A stretch of 64,000 nucleotides of DNA from Siphonodentalium dalli. Its lineage: Eukaryota > Mollusca > Scaphopoda > Gadilida > Siphonodentaliidae. The stretch lies in assembly GCA_032622095.1 (NCBI GenBank), contig CP136069.1, positions 161,313,043 through 161,377,042 of the forward strand, written 5' to 3'. Under the pieces are notes generated by a model. It saw nothing but the letters and a program-made list of their open reading frames with translations. It was not told the DNA's origin and ran no database searches. The position numbers and the translations under genes were made by a program. This document shows positions 11,290 to 21,159 of the stretch, in pieces (the first letter of the stretch is position 1; the number at the start of each line of letters is the position of its first letter).

Positions 11290-12075
11290 AAAAGTATTGA
11301 TTCATCCCTTCAGATACTTCACATTTATTATTTATTTGCGCTTAATTAAGCGCAAATATGTGTCTCAATTTATTTGCACTTAAGCGCAAATACTTACCAC
11401 TCCCTTACTTCTCTCTGATTGTGAATGATTGAGTCCATCTCATAGTATATTATTATGGACCCATAGTAATAGCCCCATACAGGCTCGAAAGTTGAAAAAA
11501 AACATATTTCCATATGCATATCAGCATCTCTGTCCCTGGTGTCCGAATAATTGGTACCTCATTCCCAGAGCTCTAGTATATTTTATTAAAAGGACGTCTC
11601 CTGTACAGATATATACCATTTCCATGGCCATAAAAAGGGAATTAGGGGTTACTTCCCTTATATGGTGTACTTATTGACTTGAAATAGGGGGGAAAACCCT
11701 ATTTTCATATTATCAGCATCCCTGTCTCCATCAATTTGTGTCTCCATCCCAGAGATATAATATATTTTATAAAAGAGACATACCCTGCACAGATCTACCA
11801 TTTCCATGGTCATAAAAGGAATCTAGGGGTTACTGGGGGATTGCTTCCCTCACATGGTGGGCCTATATAGACTTGAGTGATGTGTTAAGGCCTGTGCCAT
11901 TTAAAATTAATTCAGGGGGATCAATGAATATTAATTTTTATTTGCGCTTAAGGTAAATGATTTGCGCTTAAGCGCAAATGATTTACGCTTAAGCGTAAAT
12001 ATTTGCGCTTAAGGGAAAATGATAGAGGTTATTTGCGCTTAAGCAAAGCGTAAATGAATAATAAATGTGAAAAGG
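11290..12075. mobile_element. Inverted element with TTTGCGCTTAAGCGCAAA palindromes
   Basis: Both ends carry CACATTTATTATTTATTTGC (left) or its mirror AAATGAATAATAAATGTG (right), preceded or followed by clustered 18-base palindromes of the type TTTGCGCTTAAGCGCAAA. There are two or three at 11,330-11,395 and five or six at 11,938-12,050. The middle (about 11,430-11,880) has two diverged direct copies of a 250-base unit (TCTCTGTCCCTGGTGTCCG and CCATTTCCATGGCCATAAAA). Nothing codes for protein. Confidence 0.5.
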
Positions 12076-12159
12076 GCCTCCCATAGGCGCATTACATATG
12101 ATTAACTCTGCGCGTATCATGTGTATCGATCTCTCCTATACTTGGAGGTAATAAAGATA

Positions 12160-12600
12160 TCTCTATCGCCGAGTTGATCCGGTGGTGGGGACCCGAGTCA
12201 AACAATATGGGAGGTGTGTAATAAATGGAACCATCTTTGTGAGTACGTCCGTAATGTGACCCCATAACGTAACTAGTTTATGAAACAATCTGTGCTTGTG
12301 TGTTTCATTGTGGGGACATGCAAATGTCCTTACAATGTATGGACTTCCAGATGTTGTGCATAATAGTGAAGTAATGAATCGAACCAGCCATATGAGGACG
12401 TCCTCACAGTGTGTCCCCACAACTACGGTCCCTTTGAAAATATAGTTATAGAGCTAATTATACAATTTAGTACAATACCGAGACACTGTGCATCACTTGT
12501 GAATATATCAACCCTGTAGCTCCATGGGAAACATGTGTCCCCATAACGCTGGTTTCTGGTTGGTTTCTCATGGGGTCCCCGCAACGTAACCTATACAAAC
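12160..12600. repeat. Repeat-rich stretch with GTCCCCACAA words
   Basis: Short words such as GTGGGGACATGCAAATGTCC, GAGGACGTCCTCACAG and TGTCCCCATAACGC recur here and are related to the TIRs at 5.4 and 6.1 kb. I infer fragments of one non-autonomous family. No gene is visible. Confidence 0.35.
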
Positions 12601-13201
12601 AAGGGTGTGTCTGTCTGTGTGAGCGCGATGGACTCTAAAACGGCTAAACCGATTTCGACGAAACTTGGTACGGGCACGTAGTATCACCCGAGGACCAACA
12701 TATGCCTATCCATTTGTTCGTGTGTGCGTGACCTTCACCGTCATAATTCATATATCCGGATCCGCTGATCCGCAGTGCTAAATTACCTTATAAATAAAGC
12801 TCTTTATATTTCCCATATTCTGATTGGTTAACCTAATAGCGCTCTTTATTATATGCTTCCCGATTAAATAGTGGGAAATTGCCGTGGCGTAGAGCGTTAT
12901 ATCGATCGCATGGACCGACTCGATGGATAACACTGACCGACTCGATGGATAACACAATAGTATTACTTATTCGTAGATTACTTCCGGTTTATAGTGGGGA
13001 ATCACATTAAGTTTCAGCCGGACTATTTTTGTAATTATTGATTTTTACGGTAGCGAAAGAGTTTTTCCCCCTGGATTGTTCTTCTGTGCTAATTAATACT
13101 ATACGTAATAGTAAATTTAACTTGAAGGTACTTCAGGTATCCATGCAAACAATCTCCGTCTGCTTCATAATAAATAGAAAATTTTCACAATTTACGAAGA
13201 T

Positions 13202-13606
13202 ATGGACTCTACATTTGATAATTTGCAATTAGATCAAGAACTTGAAGAAGTAACTTGGGATAAAGTTTTAGCAAACTTAGAAGAATGGAATAGTGAATTT
13301 GAAGATACTACTGGTACTGGTATTAGTGGTAGTAGTAGTACTGCCAATTTGCATGTAGATATCCACCCTCCATTGACATTTTGCAGTGACATTCCAACTC
13401 CAAGCACTTATGCTACTGCCATTGCTACAGTCAGCACCACAGAAACTAGGTCAGAACCCTATGTTAGTGTTAGTAGGAACTGTGGTCGAATTAAGCACCT
13501 CTCTGATGATGATATTAACCAATTGAATTCTGAGCAGTGCAATAAAACACCAAGAGGAAGACTGACTACGACACAAGTCTTTTCTGTGAGTTTCTCCTCA
13601 CCATGA
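13202..13606 (+). CDS. Crypton ORF, N-terminal part
   Basis: 134 codons opening MDSTFDNLQLDQELEEVTWD. The region is acidic and Ser/Thr-rich, without a recognised fold. It ends in RGRLTTTQVF, where the frame should pass into the recombinase domain. Instead it runs on for seven codons (SVSFSSP) to a TGA that overlaps the ATG of the next frame (ATGA at 13,603-13,606). The same break occurs in copy 2. A single-base frame change near the TTTT run at 13,580-13,583 would fuse the frames, because the residues CEFLLTMNEQ upstream of that ATG fit the start of the recombinase N-domain. The break may be an inherited mutation, a -1 frameshift or stop-restart translation. Confidence 0.7.
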   Translation: MDSTFDNLQLDQELEEVTWDKVLANLEEWNSEFEDTTGTGISGSSSTANLHVDIHPPLTFCSDIPTPSTYATAIATVSTTETRSEPYVSVSRNCGRIKHLSDDDINQLNSEQCNKTPRGRLTTTQVFSVSFSSP

Positions 13607-13929
13607 ATGAACAGCGTCATACAGAGTTCATACCACCTGACAGACTGTGCGGATATATTTCTAATTTTCTGCTGTCCGTGAGAAAGAAAGATGGGTCGGA
13701 ATATGAGCCAACCTCGCTGCGATCGTTTATCTTATCACTTGACAGGCATTTACGCTTGAATTCATATCCGATTTCAATAATCGATTACCACCAGTTTGCT
13801 AAATGCAGAGAAACACTCAAAAGTAAGCAAAAACAGCTGAAGGCGATGGGCAAAGGTAACAAAGTGAATGCAGCTGACCCTATTTCTTCAAAAGATTTGG
13901 ATAAGCTGTATGAAGCTCAAGTTCTCTGA
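13603..13929 (+). CDS. Crypton recombinase, core-binding domain
   Basis: This 108-codon frame contains FIPPDRLCGYISNFLLSVRK and the following KDGSEYEPTSLRSFILSLDR, the SAM-like N-terminal domain of animal Crypton recombinases (compare DUF3504 in QRICH1/ZMYM-type domesticated proteins). Translation stops at TGA 13,927-13,929 after KLYEAQVL, but the same frame continues without shift into the catalytic domain. One nonsense change therefore separates them. The stop is followed by C (TGAC), a context known to be leaky in animals; whether readthrough occurs is not shown. Confidence 0.75.
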   Translation: MNEQRHTEFIPPDRLCGYISNFLLSVRKKDGSEYEPTSLRSFILSLDRHLRLNSYPISIIDYHQFAKCRETLKSKQKQLKAMGKGNKVNAADPISSKDLDKLYEAQVL

Positions 13930-13950
13930 CCGTTTACACCGAAATCACTA

Positions 13951-14952
13951 ATGAACTCAATGTGGATGATATGTTCATTGCACTTTGGAATGAGGACTGG
14001 CATTGAAACACACTCACTCAGATGGGGCGATGTTGAACTTCGCGAGGATGGCAATGGTGAGGAATATATCGTTTATTCTCAAGAGAGGCAAACTAAAACT
14101 AGAACAGGTGAGAATCCGCGTGACATTAGAAAAACAAAGCCCAGGGCCTACGCTATTGCTGATCCAATGAAGGACCCTGTCGCTCTTTATAAGTTGTTTG
14201 CTGATAAGAGACCGGGGGAAACCAAAGATCATGACAGTCCTTTTTTCTTGGCTCTGAATCACCAAGGGTGGAGTAAGGGGAGACCATGGTATAAAAGAAA
14301 TGCGTTGGGCCTAAACTACATATATGCCATCATGAAGAACATGCTCGACGATGCAAATCTGACAACAGATACACGTTTGACACCATACAGCGTTCGTAAA
14401 CATCTTGTGCAGACGCTGAACGACAAAGGTGTTCCAGCTCATCAAATCATTCAGATTTCCGGACACCGTAACGTCAACAGTTTGCTGAACTACTCGAAAA
14501 TAAATCCCGTACAAAGTAAACAGATATCATCACTATTATCACATTCAGCTTCCACCGACACCATGGGCAGGAATGAAACTGTATATGACATTTCTGAAAC
14601 GGAGCAAGTAGATAGGTCTACAGTGATAGATATTCCAGCCAATCCAGGCCAAAATTCTACGCCAGTGAGTGTGCCTGATGATAATCGGAGCCCTACAGTC
14701 ATTGATATTCCGCATACAATTTCTACGCCAGTGTCAGTGAATGTGCCTAATCGGAGTTCTATCGACAGTGGTTCATCGGGTATGTTATCGTCAATTTTCG
14801 CTGGGAACACTTTTCATGCACCCATCAATGTGTACTTACAGAGTTCACAGAACCAGGAAGTCATGATGAATGAAATGAAACTGAACACTAGTCCTGTTTC
14901 GGCCAAGCGGTATAAGCGAATTCGAAGGATTTATGACTCAGACAGTGATTGA
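13951..14952 (+). CDS. Crypton tyrosine recombinase, catalytic domain
   Basis: 333 codons in the same frame as the preceding piece. The catalytic pattern is visible, numbering from the ATG at 13,951: Arg15 in HFGMRTGIETHSLRWGD, the second box TPYSVRKH (Arg149, with Tyr146 where HxxR enzymes have His), the ISGHRN box (His172) and the candidate nucleophile Tyr181 in SLLNYSK. About 130 further residues after the domain are Ser/Thr-rich and end in a basic RYKRIRRIYD tail, possibly nuclear localisation or DNA binding. The enzyme would cut and rejoin circular Crypton DNA in the nucleus. All catalytic positions are intact, so only the upstream TGA and frame break impair this copy. Confidence 0.85.
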   Translation: MNSMWMICSLHFGMRTGIETHSLRWGDVELREDGNGEEYIVYSQERQTKTRTGENPRDIRKTKPRAYAIADPMKDPVALYKLFADKRPGETKDHDSPFFLALNHQGWSKGRPWYKRNALGLNYIYAIMKNMLDDANLTTDTRLTPYSVRKHLVQTLNDKGVPAHQIIQISGHRNVNSLLNYSKINPVQSKQISSLLSHSASTDTMGRNETVYDISETEQVDRSTVIDIPANPGQNSTPVSVPDDNRSPTVIDIPHTISTPVSVNVPNRSSIDSGSSGMLSSIFAGNTFHAPINVYLQSSQNQEVMMNEMKLNTSPVSAKRYKRIRRIYDSDSD

Positions 14953-15645
14953 ATTTATTTGTTTTAAAATGTTGTATTTTATCGATAACAAATAATTTAA
15001 TACACAAAGCTACTCGCGAGCAAAGTTCTAAAATATTTGATAGAATCATGGAAGAAGATAACGATTTGAAAACTTCCTACTTTCGTGAACTTTAATTTCA
15101 ATCATTTTAGTTATTTGGCTATTTAATGTTACTAGTTTGAATTAGTTTAGCTGGCCTATCATTCGCCATATGCGTATTGTATGATAACAGTCAACCAACC
15201 TATTTACTTGTTACACATTTCGTCAAAATCCAACACGAATTCTCCAACTCGAAAAAGTTTAATTCTTAAAACGGAAGTGATTTGTTACCGATAAAAACAC
15301 AATGGCCGATCGATAGCTTGTGAGCCATGTGCTTTCTCCCTAAATAAAAACTTAAAATGTTCATAAACTGTTATTTAATTGTTATAATGTTAACTTAACT
15401 TGTTTTATTATATTTTCTTATCATTAAATTATGTATACATTAATTTTCTCACATCATTTCAGAATAAAACAATGGGGACTATTTTTTATGGCGGATATGC
15501 TCGATATTTGTCATTCAGTGGTGAACAAATCAATTGATGGAATGTAAACAAAATGCAAATGTCGAAGCTTTCTAACAGTTTGAAGTGAACTGTGGGACAA
15601 ACTAGCAGTTTTGGGGCCGTTTATAACGTAGCGCATGTAATAAAA
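14953..15645. other. Crypton 3-prime flank, no gene
   Basis: AT-rich sequence containing the unknown 3-prime end of the Crypton. No further open frame or terminal repeat is recognisable. Confidence 0.4.
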
Positions 15646-15810
15646 AGAAAACCTACGGGTTTTGGTTGAATACCCGGATTATCTCATTCGTGGGTGCAAG
15701 GAAGTACATAATTTCCACTCGCGGCTTACAGCCGCTCGTGGAAATTCTGTACTTCCTTGCACCCACTCATGGGCTAATTCGGGTATTCAACCAAAACTCG
15801 TAGGTATTCT
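15646..15810. mobile_element. MITE-like hairpin, about 165 bases
   Basis: ACCTACGGGTTTTGGTTGAA and GTGGGTGCAAGGAAGTACA are mirrored by TGTACTTCCTTGCACCCAC and TTCAACCAAAACTCGTAGGT around the loop GCGGCTTACAGCCGC. The arms are about 80 bases with few mismatches. It has no coding sequence and no clear target duplication. Confidence 0.65.
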
Positions 15811-15860
15811 CTATTTATCTGTCTATCGAATGGTATTCTCGAGACACGGCTCATTCTTTT

Positions 15861-15924
15861 TGTGAATTCAGACTGTTGACTGTCTTATAGTTTGTGAATT
15901 CAGACTGTTGACTGTTTTATAGTT
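15861..15924. repeat. 32-base tandem duplication
   Basis: TGTGAATTCAGACTGTTGAC starts at 15,861 and again at 15,893. The two 32-base units differ at one position, so the duplication is recent. Confidence 0.85.
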
Positions 15925-16029
15925 GACAATGAGCAGCATTGCTAAATTGACGAGCCTCGGTGCTAAATTGCCTTGACTGTGTGACTATTAGATAATAACT
16001 GAAATACTGCCTATTTGTACATTTTCCTT

Positions 16030-16560
16030 CTGTCGTAAGTTGTTGAGATTATAATATACTTTAGTAAATATTAACTTTTCTTGACACTAATTTGAAGCTT
16101 TTTAATACATTCTGATTACCTGCTTTTGTAACTACTAACTTTGCCTGACACCAATTTGAACATTTTTTCAAGGCATTCTGATTACCTGCTGACTGGTCGA
16201 TTAATTTGCCTCATTCTCAAGCCAGGCAACCATTCACTCAATTTGTAAATATCAACTTTTCTTGCCACCAATTCGAACTTTCTCAATGTGTTCTGATGAC
16301 CTGCTGACTGGTCGATTCACATGCCTCATGCTCACGCCAAGCTACCATCGATTTGTTAATATCAACTTAGGTTGGCACCAATTTGAACAATCGAGGACGA
16401 ATTGCCTAATGCAATTAAATCGTGGAGTATGTCCAAATCGAATTCTACGACCACCGGGTTTGAGATATGTTATTATTACCGACATCGTCATTTTTGCTCA
16501 TTATCTGCTTATACAAAACTTATTTTAGGTATATAATCTGCTAACAATCGTATCTCAAGT
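16030..16560. repeat. Diverged direct repeats
   Basis: At least three diverged copies of a unit containing CTTGACACTAATTTGAA, CATTCTGATTACCTGCT and GACTGGTCGATT follow each other. The unit GTATATAATCTGCTAACAATCG with CAAGTAGTTCGATGTGTTAA occurs at 16,530 and again after the insertion ending at 17,962, so the host sequence is an older tandem repeat. Confidence 0.5.
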
Positions 16561-16668
16561 AGTTCGATGTGTTAACACCAATGCAGATTTGCCTATTTCC
16601 CCAGTCTGCTCTCCCAAAAATACGAACATTTTCTGCTTATACAAAACTTATATTTTAGGTATATAATC

Positions 16669-17962
16669 CAGGGGGGGGGGGGGTCGGAAAAAATTCCAGG
16701 CACGTATGATCATTTTAATTTTTTCCGGCCTCGGACCACCCACCCACCCAATTTCTTCCGTTTCCGGCCTTTTTTTCAGGCAATTTTGACCACCCACCCT
16801 TTTTTTTTCCGTTTCAGGATTTTTTTTTCGGTCACTTTTGGACACCCCACCCCCTAAATAGTTTATTGCGCGATATTTTAATAGAACAGTGCATAATGAA
16901 GATAACGATACTATTTAAATTTATCATATAAGTGTCATTAATCAAGAAATGTGTCAACATAAACACATTTCTAGGGATAGGCAGAGTGCCAAAGTTTGTA
17001 TTAACATTCATTTTCATAATATATAGTCACATGATCTAGTCACATAATCACATTTGAGAATTCTACAGACTACATGGTACAACACATTTCAGATTATTTG
17101 ATATTTTGATATTTGCTATGTGATATATTGCTTGAACCAAATTGTTTATCAAAACATGTGAAAATACAACTGTTCATCCCAGTTCATCCCAGTTTGAAGA
17201 ATAATGCTAATACCAAATATAACCAAGATATACCCGCAAGACTCTTCTTGGGGCATCTCAAAAACCAGAACTGAGGAAACATGTTTTAGCGTGTAATGGC
17301 AGGCTGGTAGCCACTGCGTGAAGTTATAGGCTTTGTAATAATTGGGAATAACATATGGATGGATAGCCCAATCTCACTTCTTTTTTTGCTCACGATATCA
17401 GTGACGATAAAATCTTTGTTACTGTGATTAACAGTACAAGCTGATCCAAATTAACTTGGAAAACAATTTGAAATTGTTCCGAGCTGGCCCGGCTGGCCTT
17501 CAATTTATATGTTAAGATTTTATGTTTTACGTTGTCAAAAGTCTATTTTATTCCATTATTTATTATATCTTTATTTCCATGTCACATATGGTCAAGTGTG
17601 CTTTCATTTTATTGCTTATTTTCAGCTGAGTTCTGCAAAGTTATTCTTATTTTGTTGTATCAGTAGATGGAATCCTGATTAAATTTAATTTTTCCAATAG
17701 CGCAGTTTCTTGTTCTATCAAGTTGAATTTGGGTTATTGTTGGCGATTGTGCAACTGATCCAACTTCTGATAACCTCTATATATAGTATAGCATTGCTAT
17801 TAACTATATATAACCTGTTTCTGTTCAAAACACATCAAATTAAGACTCAATAGCAGAAATTGGAAAAACATTTGGCACATGGAAAAAACTGCTTTTCGGA
17901 CCCGAGACACCCACCCACCCCATCATACGCGACTGGAATTTTTTTCCGACACCCCCCCCCTG
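16669..17962. mobile_element. hAT-like TIR element, 1,294 bases, with target duplication
   Basis: The ends are CAGGGGG...GTCGGAAAAAATTCCAG and its mirror CTGGAATTTTTTTCCGACACCCCC..CTG. The 7-base target duplication TATAATC lies at 16,662-16,668 and 17,963-17,969. CAGGG termini fit the hAT superfamily, whose duplications are normally 8 bases, so one edge base may be altered. The interior has no transposase. The C/G homopolymers in the TIRs may hide length errors. Confidence 0.65.
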
Positions 17963-18204
17963 TATAATCTGCTAACAATCGCTTCATTTTGAGTAGATAA
18001 TGTGCTGAAAATGAGAGCGTTTTAGTCACACTAAAGTTGTATCTCAAGTAGTTCGATGCGTTAACACCAATGCAGATTTCCTTATTTTGCTATTTGTGTA
18101 TCTCAAGTATTTCGATGTGTTAACACCAATGCAGATTTACCTATTTTCCCAGTCTGTTCTTCCGAAAATACGCACATTATCTGCTTATACCACTTTTTGG
18201 GGTG

Positions 18205-18280
18205 TTGGTGAGTTGCGGATGGCGCAAGGATATATTTCTCGAGAGCGCAGCTCGAGCGAAATATAACTTTGCGCCGTCCG
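18205..18280. repeat. Small GC-rich hairpin
   Basis: TTGCGGATGGCGCAAGGATA is mirrored by ATAACTTTGCGCCGTCCGCAA around a loop with CTCGAGAGCGCAGCTCGAG. The stem is about 30 bases, imperfect. Probably a MITE remnant. Confidence 0.5.
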
Positions 18281-18604
18281 CAACGAGTTCGATAAAAGAT
18301 TCGAGATTATGATGCAAGTTGTGTTCTGTATTTATTCTACACCGTTCAGTCAAATAAGTTCAATCCATTAATGACACCTCTATTGTTACTATATCCACCT
18401 TTATTGTGATTTAAGTCTGACAGATAGCCAGTAATTATGGAGGGATCACCGGAAGCGGATGATCGACGTAATGTACGTCATCTTTTTTGGCGACAACGTC
18501 AACAAGAATAGTTCCGGCTTGTATTCCACTAGAGGTATACACTACTATATATTCAATGGCTGGGATTCCGTTGAATACATGTGCCTCACGTCAATGGGTG
18601 TGGA

Positions 18605-19160
18605 ATAATATAGCTATACTCAACATTTTACACTACAATATTAGAAGTATTAGAAACAAATTAGAAAGCATTGCTCACTTGATTTCCGACTAAGATATTT
18701 TATCTTTCAGCGAGACTCATCTTGATGCATCTTATAGGTATAACAAACTAAAACTATTTGACTTCTCTGAACCCATGCGGAGTGATCCGACTATCATGGT
18801 GGAGGGATATGCGTAATGTTTGCAAATCATATTATATTTAGCCGGAGACCCGAATTTGAATTTGACACATCAGTACTCTGCTTTGAAATTACATCAAAAC
18901 TCACCAAATTCCTTTTGATTGTTTCCTATTGGTCCGAACGCGAGAGTAATCAAAACTACTGGGACAACTTAGATACTTTGATAAATGACGTGCTTGATGC
19001 AAACCATAAACTAATAATCACTAGCGATTTCAACTCAAATCTCCTGAACCCATCGTCAAAACTAAAGGGCATAATCGATTACTACGGACTGCGTGATGTG
19101 ATTGGAAATCCAAGAACATCCCAAACTCTTCTTGATCCAGTGATGGTTAGTGATTCTTGA
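18605..19160 (+). pseudogene. LINE endonuclease (EEP) fragments
   Basis: The frame ending at 18,693 gives ILHYNIRSIRNKLESIAHL, then past a stop FSETHLDASY, the N-rich and SETHL boxes of the exonuclease-endonuclease-phosphatase fold that nicks target DNA. The frame 18,816-19,160 gives ITSDFNSNLLNP, the (G/S)DFN catalytic box (SDFN at 19,023-19,034). Two stops interrupt the domain. Confidence 0.7.
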
Positions 19161-19193
19161 GGATATAAAAAGACACGACATCGCGTAAATAAT

Positions 19194-20294
19194 ATGAAAA
19201 AATATGCTAAAGCAAATTTTGATGAAAAAATCGAAGAGAACGTTAGAGAATCACCAACTCCTAGAGACTTTTGGCATCTTATGAATTATCTATTTAATAA
19301 GAAAAACAAACAGAAAAGTACCCATGCCGATACCAATACTTATGCAATTGATGATTTCGAGAAAGCGAACATTCTAAACGAGAGTTTCATATCAAATTCA
19401 ACCCTCAAATTGAACACAGCCCATGACCATGATGGAATAAGTGCGTGAATGCTATTAAACATTGCCGAAACCATTGCATCGCCTCTACAGATCTTATTTG
19501 AGCTTTCGCTTAAACAATCTAAACTCCCAACTGATTGGAAAATTGCCAACGTAACACCAATCTAAACAAAAAAGGCGACCCCTCTGATAGTATAAATTAT
19601 AGACCTATATCCCCTGCTACCTTGCCTGGCCAAAATATTTGAAAATTTAGTTTTAAACGATCTTAACACTTTCTTTTTTGATAACAAACTCTTATACCAC
19701 CACCAATCTGGAGTTCTACCAGGACGCAGTACCTCATACAACTCATCGATTTATACCACAACCTATGCCAGACTATCAGCAAAGGCTTTTACACTTGTTC
19801 TGTATTTTGTGATATTTCAAAGGCATTTGAGAGAGTCTGGCACCGGGGGCTGATGTATAAGTTGAGTCACTATGGAACGACTTCTGACCTGGCTGGAGGA
19901 TTACCTACATAGCAGAAAGCAAAGAGTCCTTGTAAATAATACATATTCTGACTTAACACGTATCCTAGCAGGGGTGCCCCAAGGATAAATATTGGGCCTC
20001 TTCCTATTTCTGGTCTATATAAACGACCTACCTGACGTCACCCAATCCGAAACGCGAATATTCGCAGACGATACATGCTTGACTGCCTCTCATTACGATA
20101 TGGATATTCTTACAAGTGATTTAAATAACGACTTGAAATGGCTGGTGTCCTTTAATCCATTAAAAACTGTAGCGCTATCTTACTCCCTAGTATCCGGAAA
20201 TCCCCATCTCAACTTGCAATTCCAGGGAAACGAAGTCTCCTTTGTAGATTCGCACAAGCATCTTGGTCTGGAACTCCAAAATAATCTCAACTGA
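19194..20294 (+). pseudogene. LINE reverse transcriptase fragments
   Basis: The frame from 19,194 (TPRDFWHLMNYLFNKKNK) is the EN-RT linker. Later frames give LSLKQSKLPTDWKIANVTPI, SSIYTTTYARL and GLFLFLVYINDLPD, then the catalytic box FADD at 20,061-20,072. Stops and at least three frame changes lie between these pieces, so no active polymerase can be made. Confidence 0.75.
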
Positions 20295-20405
20295 AACAAT
20301 TATCTGGATAATGTAGCGAAAAAGGTTTCTGCAAGATTATCCCAACCCAGAACGCTAAAATATAAGCTTGACCGAAAGACACTTGAATGTATTTATCTAA
20401 CTTAT

Positions 20406-21060
20406 ATGCTGCCCCCAATGGATTACGTTGATATTGTATGGAAAGGTGCGCCACAACAACAAACCGAAAGACTCGATCGCCTTCATAAAGATGCAGCAAG
20501 AATTGTCAGTGGATTAACGCGCTCTGCCTCCGTTAAAGATTTGGCTGGCCTACACTACAAAAAAGACGCGAATTTTACAAATTACAAACGCTTTACAAAA
20601 TAATAAATGCTGACGCACCTAGTTACCTAACCATACTCCTACCACCACGAGCCAGCGAGGTTTCGGGCTATTCCTTCAGAAGACCTGGCGACTTCTACGT
20701 CTATTATTGCGAAACTGAACATTTCAGAAAATCGTTCATGCCAAAAATGTGCCTAACTTGGAACAAACTCCCCGACATTGTAACCAAGCCTACATGAATT
20801 CAACATATCCTCAAAATTATATACTACATACCCAAACCCCCAAACTACTATTATACCGGTTCCAGAAAAAAACATAATACATACCAAATCTAGAAACAAA
20901 TGCAGTGACTTAAATCATGACAAATTCGAAAACCACATAGCTCTTATCCCATTCTGTGATTGTGGAAACGAAATCGAAGACGCCCACCATAACTTTTTCT
21001 TATGCCCCTATACCAGACACAACGTGTACGGCTTTTTAACAGGCTTAGAACAAAAGGTAT
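20406..21060 (+). pseudogene. LINE C-terminal segment with Cys/His box
   Basis: TERLDRLHKDAARIVSGL is the conserved segment downstream of RT in CR1/Jockey elements. Further on, CDCGNEIEDAHHNFFLCP (about 20,956-21,007) is the C-x-C...H...C box of their C-terminus. It is broken by frameshifts and stops. Confidence 0.65.
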
Positions 21061-21159
21061 CTCTGTATACAATATCACCTACATCCTAAAAGGTATACCA
21101 AACATTAGTAATAACAAAAACAAATTATTATTTGCATAAGTTCAAAAATATATAGTCGC

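Larger units (their letters stand above)
12603..15000 (+). mobile_element. Crypton transposon copy 1, nearly full length
   Basis: This Crypton encodes a DUF3504-type tyrosine recombinase across three frames (13,202-14,952). The 5-prime non-coding part begins with a GT-rich tract and GATGGACTCTAAAACGGC, ACCGATTTCGACGAAACTTGG. It matches the inverted second copy from 12,603 to 13,850 with pair sum 40,481 and no net indel. Cryptons integrate by recombinase-mediated recombination and have no TIRs, so the 3-prime end cannot be fixed; I see nothing repeated past about 15,000. One frame break and one TGA probably make this copy non-autonomous. Confidence 0.8.

Noticed and set aside
13586-13614. 29-base intron in the Crypton ORF
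   Set aside because: It restores frame but is below usual animal intron size and removes residues that fit the recombinase N-domain.
13927-13929. TGA as selenocysteine codon
   Set aside because: No SECIS-like element was sought or seen, Crypton recombinases are not known selenoproteins, and a nonsense change is simpler.
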